From: Janibacter cremeus
GTDB lineage: Bacteria > Actinomycetota > Actinomycetes > Actinomycetales > Dermatophilaceae
Direction of reading: 5' to 3'
Length of the DNA: 64,000 bases
Assembly: GCF_013409205.1 (NCBI RefSeq)
Contig: NZ_JACCAE010000001.1
Span: forward strand, 2,232,001 to 2,296,000
In this document: positions 14,033 through 22,176 of the stretch, one piece after another
How the letters are laid out: each line of letters begins with the position of its first letter
Position numbering within the stretch: the stretch's first letter is position 1
Notes under the pieces: generated by a model
Seen by the model: only the letters and a program-made list of their open reading frames with translations
What the model was told of the DNA's origin: nothing
Databases searched by the model: none
Made by a program: the position numbers and the translations under genes

Positions 14033-14868
14033 ATGAAGGCACACGAGCTCGTCACCCGCATCCTCGACGGAGCGGAGGCGACGCGGCAGGACGCGCTGGC
14101 CGTCCTGCGCACACCCGACGAGGAGGTGCTCGACGTGCTCTCAGCGGCCGCGGGCCGAGCAGCCGCGACGTCGAGCGGGTCGCCGGCATGGTCGGCGCGA
14201 TCAAGGAGGAGCACCCAGACGTCGAGGTCTGCGCCTGCCTCGGTCCGCTCCGGGACGGGCAGGCCGAGCAGCTGCGTGACGCCGGGGCCGACGCCTACAA
14301 CCACAACATCAACACTGCCGAGTCGCACCACGAGCAGATCGTCACGACGCACACCTACGACGATCGGGTCCGCACGGTGGCGAAGGCACAAGGTGCCGGG
14401 CTGTCTGCGTGCAGTGGCCTCATCGCTGGGCTGGGCGAGAGTGACGAGCAGCTCGTCGAGGCGCTCGTCGCGCTGCGCGAGATGGGGTCCGAGTCGATCC
14501 CGGTCAACTTCCTCATCCCCTTCGACGGGACCCCGAAGCAGCAGACGTGGGAGCTGTCGCCGCTGCGCTGTCTGAAGATCCTGGCCACCGCCCGGGTCCT
14601 GGCTCCCTCTACGGAAATCCGCATCGCAGCCGGCCGCGAGATGCACCTGCGCAGCCTGCAGGCGCAGGCCCTGCACGTGGCCAACTCGATCTTCCTCGGG
14701 GACTACCTCACGGCCGAGGGGCAGGCGGCGCAGGACGACCTCGATCTCCTGGCCGACAACGGATTCGTCATCCTCGGGGCGGGGGCTCCGGCGGGCGACC
14801 CGACGCCGGGCGGGGACCCGGTCATCCGTCGGCGCGGAGCGGGCACGCAGGCTCCGGCCAACGCCTGA
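14033..14868 (+). pseudogene. bioB: Biotin synthase with internal deletion and frameshift
   Basis: The start is intact: GGAGG, ATG at 14033, then about 43 residues of the BioB N-terminus ending [10 protein letters not shown]. At about 14149-14157 the sequence jumps to [19 protein letters not shown] in another frame and continues as a good BioB C-terminal half ([42 protein letters not shown]) to TGA at 14866. Roughly 70-80 residues are missing compared with complete BioB. They include the radical-SAM CxxxCxxC cluster and the first [2Fe-2S] ligand. Both the frame change and the missing cluster make an active enzyme impossible. The promoter and operators remain intact. Confidence 0.85.
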
Positions 14869-14892
14869 GCCCCTGCAGGCGGGGTGCTGACG

Positions 14893-14938
14893 GACAGGCG
14901 AAGGGGGGAGAGCCGCGGCTCTCCCCCCTTCGCCTGTC
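14893..14938. terminator. Bidirectional terminator between bioB and actP-like gene
   Basis: A perfect 46-nt palindrome (14893-14915 with 14916-14938), 24 nt after the bioB stop and 14 nt beyond the convergent symporter stop at 14952. It can serve both genes. Confidence 0.85.
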
Positions 14939-14951
14939 GTGATGTGGTGGG

Positions 14952-16568
14952 TCAGTGCTCGACCACCTCGGCCACGCCGTGACCGGTGAGGCTGCGCACC
15001 TCCATCTCGGCGTACTTCGCGCGGTTGAACTCCGTGCTGGTCACCGAGCCCAGCCAGCCGAGGAAGAAGCCGAGCGGGATCGAGATCAGTCCGGGGTTGG
15101 CCAGCGGGAAGATGCTGAAGTCAGCACCCGGGATCATCGCCGTCTCCGATCCGGAGACCACGGGGGAGAAGGCGATGAGCACGATCGCCGCGCCGAGGCC
15201 GCCGTACATCGACCACAGCGCCCCACGGGTGTTGAACCGCTTCCAGAAGAGGCTGTAGAGGATCGTCGGGAGGTTGGCGCTCGCCGCGACGGCGAAGGCG
15301 AGGGCCACGAGGAAGGCGATGTTCTGGTTCTTGGCGAGCATGCCACCGAGGATTGCGACGATGCCGATGCCGATCACGGCGTACCGCGAGACCTTCACCT
15401 CCTGCTCCTGGCTGGCCTGGCCATTCTTGAAGACCTGGTTGTACAGGTCGTGCGCGAAGCTCGCGCTGGCGGTGATCGTCAGCCCGGCGACGACCGCGAG
15501 GATCGTCGCGAAGGCGATGCCCGAGACGATGCCGAGCAACCACGACCCACCCAGCTCGAAGGCGAGCAGCGGCGCGGCTGCGTTCGCCTTGCCGGGTGCC
15601 TCGTTGATCCGGTCCGCGCCGACGAGGGCGCCGGCGCCGTAGCCGATGACCAGGGTCAGCAGGTAGAAGCCGCCGATGAGCCAGATGGCCCACTCGACGG
15701 ACTTGCGGGCCTGCTTGCTCGTCGGGACGGTGTAGAAGCGCTGCAGGACGTGGGGGAGTCCGGCGGTGCCGAGGACGAGCGCCAGCGAGAGCGAGATGAA
15801 GTCGATCTTCGTCGTCAGGCTGCCGCCGTACTTCAGACCCGGCTCGAGCAGCTTGTCGCCGGCGGCGGGGTTCTCGTCGACCGCGGCCTGCATCACCCCC
15901 GAGAGGCTGAAGCCGAAGGTTCCCAGGACCCACACGGTCATCACTGCCACGGCGAGGATCAGCAGTACGGCCTTGATCATCTGCACCCAGGTGGTGCCCT
16001 TCATGCCACCGATCATCACGTAGCTGACCATGACGATGCCGACGACGGCGATGACGATGTTCTGCGCTGCGGCGCCGTCGACGCCCAGGAGCAGGGAGAC
16101 GAGCGAACCGGCGCCGGCCATCTGGGCCAGCAGGTAGAAGAAGGAGACCGCGAGGACCGAGCTGGCCGTGGCGATGCGCATCGGACGTTGGCGCAGTCGG
16201 TAGGACAGCACATCGGCCAGGGTGAAGCGGCCCGTGTTGCGGAAGAGCTCGGCCACGAGGAGCAGGGCGACGAGCCAGGCCACGAGGAAGCCGATGGAGT
16301 AGAGGAAGCCGTCGTAGCCCTGCAGAGCGATCGCCCCGGCGATGCCGAGGAAGCTCGCGGCGGAGAGGTAGTCGCCGGCGATGGCCAGGCCGTTCTGCCT
16401 GCCGGAGAAGGACGCGCCCCCGGTGTACATCTGGCTGGCCGTCTTGTGACCGGAGGCGACCTTGATGACGATCGCCAGCGTCGCGACGACGAAGACGACG
16501 AAGATGGTGATGTTCAGTGCGGGCGAGCCGGTCGTGGTCTCGGCGGCCAGGGTGCTCAGAGTGCTCAT
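14952..16568 (-). CDS. Sodium/acetate-type solute symporter (ActP/MctC family)
   Basis: 538-aa secondary transporter of the SSS family with about 13 hydrophobic segments. The segment GDYLSAASFLGIAGAIALQGYDG and the following helices are typical of cation/acetate and monocarboxylate symporters (ActP, MctC). It is expected to import acetate, propionate or pyruvate. It follows the DUF485 gene with the stop and start overlapping (TGATG), the standard yjcH-actP arrangement. Acs at 10.1-12.1 kb would use the imported acetate. Substrate is inferred. Confidence 0.88.
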   Translation of the reverse strand: MSTLSTLAAETTTGSPALNITIFVVFVVATLAIVIKVASGHKTASQMYTGGASFSGRQNGLAIAGDYLSAASFLGIAGAIALQGYDGFLYSIGFLVAWLVALLLVAELFRNTGRFTLADVLSYRLRQRPMRIATASSVLAVSFFYLLAQMAGAGSLVSLLLGVDGAAAQNIVIAVVGIVMVSYVMIGGMKGTTWVQMIKAVLLILAVAVMTVWVLGTFGFSLSGVMQAAVDENPAAGDKLLEPGLKYGGSLTTKIDFISLSLALVLGTAGLPHVLQRFYTVPTSKQARKSVEWAIWLIGGFYLLTLVIGYGAGALVGADRINEAPGKANAAAPLLAFELGGSWLLGIVSGIAFATILAVVAGLTITASASFAHDLYNQVFKNGQASQEQEVKVSRYAVIGIGIVAILGGMLAKNQNIAFLVALAFAVAASANLPTILYSLFWKRFNTRGALWSMYGGLGAAIVLIAFSPVVSGSETAMIPGADFSIFPLANPGLISIPLGFFLGWLGSVTSTEFNRAKYAEMEVRSLTGHGVAEVVEH

Positions 16569-16915
16569 CAGCCGTCCACCTCCGGGGTCTCGTCGCTGCC
16601 GATGCTGGAGGCCAGGGCCTCAGCGCGCGGGTCGAAGACCCGGTTGGCCCAGCGGACGTAGATGATCGTGATCGCGAACGTCGTCACGAACTGGCCCAGG
16701 CCGAGCAGCAGGCCGATGTTGATGTTGCCGAAGACCTCGGTGCCCATGAAGTCGGATGCGAAGATCGACAGCAGGACGTAGAGGAAGTACCACGCCAGGA
16801 AGAACGCGGTGACGGGGAAGACGAATCCGCGGAACTTGCGGCGCAGCTCGCCGAACTCCTCGGACTCCTGGACGGCGATGTAGCGCTCGCCGAGCGTGGG
16901 AGCTTCGTTGCTCAC
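16568..16915 (-). CDS. DUF485 membrane protein (YjcH-like symporter partner)
   Basis: 115 aa with two transmembrane helices (about 33-53 and 69-90) following the EEFGELRRKFRGFVFPVT segment that is diagnostic for DUF485/YjcH. These small proteins are encoded just before acetate symporters and are thought to assist them. GTG start at 16915 has GGAGG 6 nt upstream. The 175 bases upstream (16916-17090) contain no gene and probably hold the promoter. Confidence 0.85.
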   Translation of the reverse strand: MSNEAPTLGERYIAVQESEEFGELRRKFRGFVFPVTAFFLAWYFLYVLLSIFASDFMGTEVFGNINIGLLLGLGQFVTTFAITIIYVRWANRVFDPRAEALASSIGSDETPEVDG

Positions 16916-17090
16916 AGCTCACCTCCGGGTAGTGGGTGGATCCGGACGGCGTCGGCCGGACGCACCCAACACTCACGCAGGAGGGGGCTTCCCGTCCGCA
17001 CTTGCGTCGTGCCCCGCGGCCGACGCGCGCGCTGCGTCGCCGTGCGGGCGAGGGGCCCGCGACGAGCGGTCGACGGGCCGCGATGAGCGG

Positions 17091-18614
17091 TCAGACCGCG
17101 TCGGCGTAGACGTCCTCCGGCGTGTGCAGCCGAGCCATGGTGCGCGCCCAGCGGCGCGGACGCGAGGCGGGGGTCGCCAGCGAGACCAGCACCGTCACGG
17201 CGAAGGCGAGCGGGGTCGCCCACGCGGTCGGCGCTGCCACGAGCGCTCCCACCCAGCCGTGAGGGGCGAGCCCGAGGACGGAGGCCAATGCGGCAGCACC
17301 CGTGGTCAGGCCACCGACGAACACGCCCGCGGCCGCCCCCTTCGCCGTCAGCCCGGGCCACCACACGCCGAGGATCAGCAAGGGCGCGAAGGTGGCCGCG
17401 GCGATGGCGAAGGCGTGTCCGACAGCCGAGGAGATGCCCACCGGCGCGGACGAGACGGCAACGGTGAAGGGGGCGAGGACCCCGATCCCGGCAGCGAGGC
17501 GGAAGGAGCCGGCCGGGCTGGCATCACCCTTGGTCATCCGGCTCAGGAGGGGTCGGATGACGTCCTGGTCGATCGCGCCTGCCACGGACATGGTCACACC
17601 CGAGGCAGTGGAGAGAAAGGCGGCGAAGGCGCCGCCGGCGACGAGCGCCGTCAGCAGTCGTCCGTCGAGACCGGGCAGGATCGCGCCCGGCAGGGCGAGC
17701 ACGACCGTGCGACCGGGGTCGTTGAGCAGGTCCGGGGCATCGAGGTACGCGCGACCGAGGAAGCCGTAGACGGGTGGGAAGAGGTAGAACAGGCCGAGCA
17801 GCGCCAGCACCGCGACCGTCGTGCGCCGGGCTGCCACCCCATCGGGGTTGGTGTAGAAGCGTACGGCGATGTGCGGCAGGCCCATGGTCCCCAGGCACAG
17901 GGCAGCGAGCGTGCTGTAGGTGGTGAAGAGGGAGCGAGTCACCGGTTCGCTCGAGGTGAGGGGCTGCCACCAGGAGCTGTCGGCCTGCGGCGCCGGCGCG
18001 CCGGACTGGGCCCAGACGGCGAGCAGGACGAAGGCAGGGATGGCGATGGCGGACAGCTTGATCCAGTACTGGACGGACTGCACGAGTGTGACCGCCCGCA
18101 TGCCGCCGGAGGCGACGTTGAGGGTGACGATGACGGTGAGGACGGTGGCCCCCACCCAGGTGGGCAGCCCCGAGACGTGCCGCAGCGCGAGGCCGGCGCC
18201 CTGCATCTGCGGCAGGAGGTAGAGCCACCCGATGCCGACCACGAGGAGGGCGCAGCCGCGCCGCAGGGTCGAGGACTCCAAGCGGGACTCGGCGAAGTCG
18301 GGGAGGGTGTATGCGCCGGACCGGCGCAGGGGAGCGGCGATGAGGATGAGCAGGACGAGGTAGCCGACCGTGTACCCGACGGGCATCCACAGCATGTCGA
18401 CGCCGTTCTCGTAGACCAGCCCGGCGACACCCAGATAGCTTGCGGCGGAGAGGTACTCGCCCCCGATCGCGCTCGCGTTGCGCCACGGGGTGACGGCTCG
18501 GCCGGCGACGTAGAAGTCGCTCGTGCCCGTGGCCAGCCGCAACCCCAGGGCGCCCAGGGCGAGGGTGGTCACGCAGACGAGCGCGATCGCGGCGACGCTC
18601 AGCGGGTCACTCAC
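17091..18614 (-). CDS. Second SSS-family sodium/solute symporter
   Basis: 507 aa, about 13 transmembrane helices. Motifs include FYVAGRAVTPWRNASAIGGEYLSAASYLG and the SSS core LYLLPQMQGAG. It is related to, but clearly distinct from, the actP-like protein at 14952. It is the last gene of an operon: histidine kinase, LytTR regulator, 123-aa membrane protein, symporter, with overlaps at each of the last two junctions. This suggests that the two-component system controls uptake of a small carboxylate. The exact substrate cannot be read from the sequence. Confidence 0.85.
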   Translation of the reverse strand: MSDPLSVAAIALVCVTTLALGALGLRLATGTSDFYVAGRAVTPWRNASAIGGEYLSAASYLGVAGLVYENGVDMLWMPVGYTVGYLVLLILIAAPLRRSGAYTLPDFAESRLESSTLRRGCALLVVGIGWLYLLPQMQGAGLALRHVSGLPTWVGATVLTVIVTLNVASGGMRAVTLVQSVQYWIKLSAIAIPAFVLLAVWAQSGAPAPQADSSWWQPLTSSEPVTRSLFTTYSTLAALCLGTMGLPHIAVRFYTNPDGVAARRTTVAVLALLGLFYLFPPVYGFLGRAYLDAPDLLNDPGRTVVLALPGAILPGLDGRLLTALVAGGAFAAFLSTASGVTMSVAGAIDQDVIRPLLSRMTKGDASPAGSFRLAAGIGVLAPFTVAVSSAPVGISSAVGHAFAIAAATFAPLLILGVWWPGLTAKGAAAGVFVGGLTTGAAALASVLGLAPHGWVGALVAAPTAWATPLAFAVTVLVSLATPASRPRRWARTMARLHTPEDVYADAV

Positions 18615-18982
18615 CGGCGCCTCACGAGGTCGTTGAACTCTGCCTCGAGACGCTCAGCGGACCGGGTGTACCACCGGGCGACGAGCACGATGACGGGGTA
18701 GACCACTACGCCGAGGACGGCCCACGCGATCGGAAGCCCGAGGGCGGACAGTGACCGGACGGGCGGGACGAGCGCGTAGATCAGGGGCAGCGCGCCGAGG
18801 GTCAGCAGGCCGGCGGCCAGGACCCCGAGGGTCAGCTGCAGCTGGGCGCGCATGAGGGAGGAGACGTAGGTCGCGCCGAGCCGGGACTCGCCGGCGATCT
18901 CCTCGCGGACGGTGCGCGGGTGCTCGCTCTGGGTGTTCCTACGGGTCCGGGTGACGCGGACCCGCTCCGGTGGCGGGCTCAC
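18611..18982 (-). CDS. Small two-helix membrane protein, symporter partner
   Basis: 123 aa. A basic N-terminal 45 residues precede two hydrophobic helices (about 49-72 and 81-102) and a charged tail (RSAERLEAEFNDLVRRR). The layout and place directly before an SSS symporter (4-nt overlap, ATGA) resemble DUF485 proteins, though I do not see the DUF485 signature. It overlaps the LytTR regulator upstream by 4 nt. The role as a symporter partner is inferred from context. Confidence 0.65.
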   Translation of the reverse strand: MSPPPERVRVTRTRRNTQSEHPRTVREEIAGESRLGATYVSSLMRAQLQLTLGVLAAGLLTLGALPLIYALVPPVRSLSALGLPIAWAVLGVVVYPVIVLVARWYTRSAERLEAEFNDLVRRR

Positions 18983-19740
18983 CCGTCGACGGTGTCGGTG
19001 CGGGGCCGCAGCAGCGTGGTGCGCAACGCCCTGGTGTGCCGCCGACTCACCTGCAGCTCGTTGCCGTCGACGACCACGGTGCAGCGTCCGCCGTCGTTGT
19101 GGACCTCACTGATGTGGCGGGTCGCGACCAGCGTGGAGCGGTGGATCCGGACGAAACCCGCCTCGGCCCACCGGTCCTCGAGGGTCGCCAGCGGGATGCG
19201 CACCAGGTGCGACCCTGACGGGGTGTGCAGCCGGGCGTAGTCACCCTGGGCCTGCACCCACCTGATCTCGCTGCGGGGGATGAAGCGGGTCACCCCGCCG
19301 AGCTCGACCGGGATGGTCTCGTCTCCCTCGTCGGTCTCGGGCGCGCGGGTCTCCCGGTCGGCCGAGGCGAGGCAGCGCCGCACCGCCTCGCCGATCCGCT
19401 CCGGGCGAACCGGCTTCATCAGGTAGTCGACGGCATCCAGGTCGAAGGCGTCGACGGCGTGGGTGTCGTAGGCGGTGACGAAGACGATCTGGGGTCGCTC
19501 CGCGAAGCGTCGGATGACGCGAGCGAGCTGCATGCCGTCCAGACCCGGCATGGCGATGTCGCTGAAGACGACGTCGATCTGCTCGCGTTCGAGGGCGGCG
19601 AGGGCCGCCGTGCCGCTCGAAGCGGTCAGGACACGACTGACCCGGTCGTCCTGGTCGAGGAGCCAGGCGACCTCGTTGCGAGCCGGGGCCTCGTCATCGA
19701 CGACGAGGACGGTCAACGCGGGGAGCGACGGGCGCGTCAT
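18979..19740 (-). CDS. LytTR-type response regulator
   Basis: 253 aa. A receiver domain (about 9-125) carries acidic pocket residues DDE at 15-17, phospho-acceptor Asp61 in VFSDIAMPG, and Lys in the YLMKPVRP loop. A C-terminal LytTR DNA-binding domain follows (about 145-245; FVRIHRSTLVATRHISEV, DGNELQVSRRHTRALR). It is encoded 10 nt after the LytS-like kinase and overlaps the small membrane protein. By analogy to BtsSR/YpdAB, which control pyruvate transporters, it may sense external carboxylates and activate symporter genes. ATG at 19740 is the only start that does not run into the kinase gene. Confidence 0.88.
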   Translation of the reverse strand: MTRPSLPALTVLVVDDEAPARNEVAWLLDQDDRVSRVLTASSGTAALAALEREQIDVVFSDIAMPGLDGMQLARVIRRFAERPQIVFVTAYDTHAVDAFDLDAVDYLMKPVRPERIGEAVRRCLASADRETRAPETDEGDETIPVELGGVTRFIPRSEIRWVQAQGDYARLHTPSGSHLVRIPLATLEDRWAEAGFVRIHRSTLVATRHISEVHNDGGRCTVVVDGNELQVSRRHTRALRTTLLRPRTDTVDG

Positions 19741-19750
19741 GGGGGCCACA

Positions 19751-20950
19751 CTAGGCGGGTTCCTCCAGGGCCGGGGAATACTTGGGTACCCGGAAGGAGA
19801 CCCGCATCCCCGCGTCCGGTGCCGTGTCGACGACGAGGCCGAACTCCTCACCATAGACCTGGCGCAGTCGGGCGTCGACGTTGCCGAGGCCGACGGAGTC
19901 GGCCCGTGACTGCCCGTCGAGAACCTTGCGGATGGCCTCCGGGTCGGCTCCGACGCCGTCGTCATCGACTGCGAATTCGGCGTCGGTGCCGTGGTCGATC
20001 GCGCTCAGCGTGATCTGACCGGGTCCCTCCTTCGGGGCCAGACCGTGGCGCACGGCGTTCTCCACGAGGGGCTGGATGGACAGATACGGCACCCGCACCG
20101 GCAACACCTCGGGAGCGATCTTCAGTGTGATGCCCAGTCGCTCGCCGAAGCGGGCCTGCTCGAGGACGAGGTAGCGCTCGACATTGCGCAGCTCCTCGCT
20201 GACGGTCGTGAAGGCACCGTCGCGTCGTAGGGCGTAGCGAGTGAAGTCGGCGAACTCGAGCAGCAACTCGCGGGCCCGGGCCGGGTCCGTCCGCACGAAC
20301 GAGGCGATCGCCGCGAGGCTGTTGTAGATGAAGTGCGGGGAGATCTGGGCGCGCAGGGCGCGCAGCTCGGCCTCCATGGCGCGGGTGCGCTGGTGCGAGA
20401 GCTCGGCCAGCTCGACCTGGGTGGCCACCCAGGAGGCGACCTCCTCGGCAGCGCGCGCGAGGCCGGCGGACGCGGCGGGCCCGAACCCGGCGATCAGTCC
20501 GATCACCCGTCCCTCGACGGACACCGGGGCGAGGACGGCCGCGCGCAACGGGCACTCCAGCGAGCTGCAGGTGACCGACTCCGGCCCGAGGACGAGGGTT
20601 CGTCCCGAGGAGAGCACAGTCTGCCCCTGGTCCATGACGGCGGGCAGGTGGTGCCTCCCTTCGCCATCCCAGACGAGCACGCTGCTGCGGTCGCAGATCG
20701 CCAGGGCGGGCGTGGCGAGCATCGCCCGCAGGAAGGGGGCTGCTCGCTCGCACCCCTCGTCGGTGAATCCGTCGGCGAGGTGGCGTGCCGCGACGGACGC
20801 CGTGTGCAGGGTCTCGTAGGTCGCCTGGTCGGTGACCGAGATGAAGCCGGGGCTGTGGCGTCTCCAACGCAGGAACGCGACGAGCAGACCGCAGGCGATG
20901 AACGCGCCCGAGACGACCACCACAGTGGGTAGGTGCAGGCCGGCGGTCAT
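19751..20950 (-). CDS. LytS-type sensor histidine kinase
   Basis: 399 aa. One N-terminal transmembrane helix (about 6-27), a GAF-like region with a CSSLEC motif (128-133), then the His_kinase domain with phospho-acceptor His206 in QISPHFIYNSL. The HATPase domain has VENAVRHGL (N-box) and DDDGVGADP (G1). Unlike classical LytS it lacks the 5TM sensor module, so it probably senses an intracellular signal. The ATG at 20950 is preceded by TAGTCT ending 6 nt upstream, suggesting a leaderless transcript divergent from the Fic-like gene. Confidence 0.87.
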   Translation of the reverse strand: MTAGLHLPTVVVVSGAFIACGLLVAFLRWRRHSPGFISVTDQATYETLHTASVAARHLADGFTDEGCERAAPFLRAMLATPALAICDRSSVLVWDGEGRHHLPAVMDQGQTVLSSGRTLVLGPESVTCSSLECPLRAAVLAPVSVEGRVIGLIAGFGPAASAGLARAAEEVASWVATQVELAELSHQRTRAMEAELRALRAQISPHFIYNSLAAIASFVRTDPARARELLLEFADFTRYALRRDGAFTTVSEELRNVERYLVLEQARFGERLGITLKIAPEVLPVRVPYLSIQPLVENAVRHGLAPKEGPGQITLSAIDHGTDAEFAVDDDGVGADPEAIRKVLDGQSRADSVGLGNVDARLRQVYGEEFGLVVDTAPDAGMRVSFRVPKYSPALEEPA

Positions 20951-20956
20951 GGCCGC

Positions 20957-20976
20957 AGACTAGTGCGGCCTACGCT
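20957..20976. promoter_or_regulatory. Divergent pair of -10 elements (kinase / Fic-like gene)
   Basis: Minus strand TAGTCT (20962-20957) ends 6 nt before the kinase ATG at 20950. Plus strand TACGCT (20971-20976) ends 6 nt before GTG at 20983. The 32-bp gap can thus drive two leaderless transcripts in opposite directions. Confidence 0.55.
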
Positions 20977-20982
20977 GTGCTG

Positions 20983-21837
20983 GTGGCCAATCCCAGTCCC
21001 CTCCTGACCGCCCTGACCACGATCGCTGACCTTCCTGAGGTGTCAGCGGCGTCCGAGCACGTCCGGGAGGTGTGTACGCAGCTGCGGTGGCACGAGGCCT
21101 TGCGACGGCGCATCCCCGAGGCTGCCGCGGAGTCCCGGGTGCGCGGTGCCTGGGCGAGTGCCGAGCTCGACGGGGCCCGGTCGACCGCATCCATCGTGCG
21201 CGACCTCATGCGCGGTGCCCGTGAGCGCAACCCGGAGCCCGACCCCGCGGAGCGGGTCATCCACGGTGCGATCTCAGCGACGTCCGAGACCGAGCACCTG
21301 GGTCAGCTGGTCACCCGCTCGCCCGGTCAGGCCTTGGCGCGGCTGCACACCGTCGCCGCGGCCCAGCTCGTCGACGATGCGGACCAGCTGGGCCGGCCGC
21401 GTCGTGGGGGGGAGGGCTGCGAGGAGTTCGCTGATCTCGGGGTCGCCCCCACCGGACTCGAGCTGCGTGACCGGCTGAACGGCATCATCGAGCTCATGCA
21501 GGGCGCGAGTGGGGCCCCGGCGCTCGTCGTCGCGTCGGTCGTCCACGCGGAGATCGCCACTGTGCGTCCCTTCGTCGTGGGCAATGGACTGGTCGCCCGC
21601 GCGGTGGAGCGCGCTCTGATAGCCGAGACCGGGCTCGACCCGACACGTGTCGCGGTGCCCGAGGCGGGGCACGGGCACGAAGGGGGACCCGCGTACCTCG
21701 GCTCGTTGAACGGCTACGTCCACGGCGGCCAGCCGGGTCTGGTCCTGTGGCTCCAGCACTGTGGTGACTCGCTCGTGGCGGGCGCCGAGGAGGGCTGGCG
21801 GATCGCCGACTCGGTCCGGGCGGGTCGTATCGGCTGA
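20983..21837 (+). CDS. Fic-domain-like protein with degenerate active site
   Basis: 284 aa, helical. The N-terminal AWASAELDGARSTAS (about 57-70) resembles the SSxIEG segment of Fic proteins. The later VHAEIATVRPFVVGNGLVARA (187-207) aligns with the Fic core HPFxxGNGRxxR, but the catalytic His is Arg195, the acidic residue is Val and the phosphate-binding Arg is Leu203. AMP transfer by the usual mechanism is therefore unlikely. GTG at 20983 is chosen because TACGCT ends 6 nt upstream; GTG at 20977 would add two residues. The gene precedes the 6C RNA and the ssd/cpaE gene. A regulatory or binding role is possible but unproven. Confidence 0.65.
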   Translation: MANPSPLLTALTTIADLPEVSAASEHVREVCTQLRWHEALRRRIPEAAAESRVRGAWASAELDGARSTASIVRDLMRGARERNPEPDPAERVIHGAISATSETEHLGQLVTRSPGQALARLHTVAAAQLVDDADQLGRPRRGGEGCEEFADLGVAPTGLELRDRLNGIIELMQGASGAPALVVASVVHAEIATVRPFVVGNGLVARAVERALIAETGLDPTRVAVPEAGHGHEGGPAYLGSLNGYVHGGQPGLVLWLQHCGDSLVAGAEEGWRIADSVRAGRIG

Positions 21838-21943
21838 GACCGCCCTGACGATTTCTGGAGGGTTCCCAGGGGTTGTCCTGACCCCTCGGATACGGTCTTC
21901 GGCGCATGTGAACACCCGTCGCAAATGTGACAGTTGTTAGGAA

Positions 21944-21971
21944 TTGCGTTGTGTCCACAGACCGTTAAAGT
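21944..21971 (+). promoter_or_regulatory. Promoter of the 6C RNA
   Basis: TTGCGT (21944-21949), 16-nt spacer, TAAAGT (21966-21971), in an unusually AT-rich stretch after the Fic-like gene. Predicted transcription starts about 21978, just before the first 6C hairpin. Confidence 0.6.
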
Positions 21972-21976
21972 TGGAT

Positions 21977-22075
21977 GCAGCCGCTCCCCACGGGTTGAGC
22001 GGCAACGCGCGGCTCCCTCCCCCCGGAGTCCGAGCGTTGACGGCCCCGGCGCTCCCCCGCCGGGGCCGTCCTTTG
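21977..22075 (+). ncRNA. 6C small RNA
   Basis: Three hairpins in about 95 nt. The first is GCCGCTC (21980-21986) with GAGCGGC (21997-22003). The second (22005-22037) has stem parts ACGC, CGG and CTCC and an apical loop CTCCCCCC with six consecutive C. The third is a 13-bp stem GACGGCCCCGGCG (22039-22051) with CGCCGGGGCCGTC (22058-22070) and a C-rich loop, acting as terminator. C-rich loops on paired hairpins define the actinobacterial 6C motif. In M. tuberculosis this sRNA (B11) lies beside Rv3660c, the homologue of the next gene, so position and structure agree. It is thought to pair with G-rich ribosome-binding sites of target mRNAs. Confidence 0.8.
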
Positions 22076-22176
22076 TCCCCACGCGGATGTCCACACGCGC
22101 TCATCGCCCGTCGTGGCGGTCCACAGCAGCTCGAGAGCGGGCCCCCCAGGGCCGACACGTCGGCAGACTCCGGGGC

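Noticed and set aside
14955..18701. Long plus-strand frames opposite the two symporter genes
   Set aside because: Low-complexity Gly/Arg/Glu-rich translations without domains. The minus-strand frames encode clear SSS transporters.
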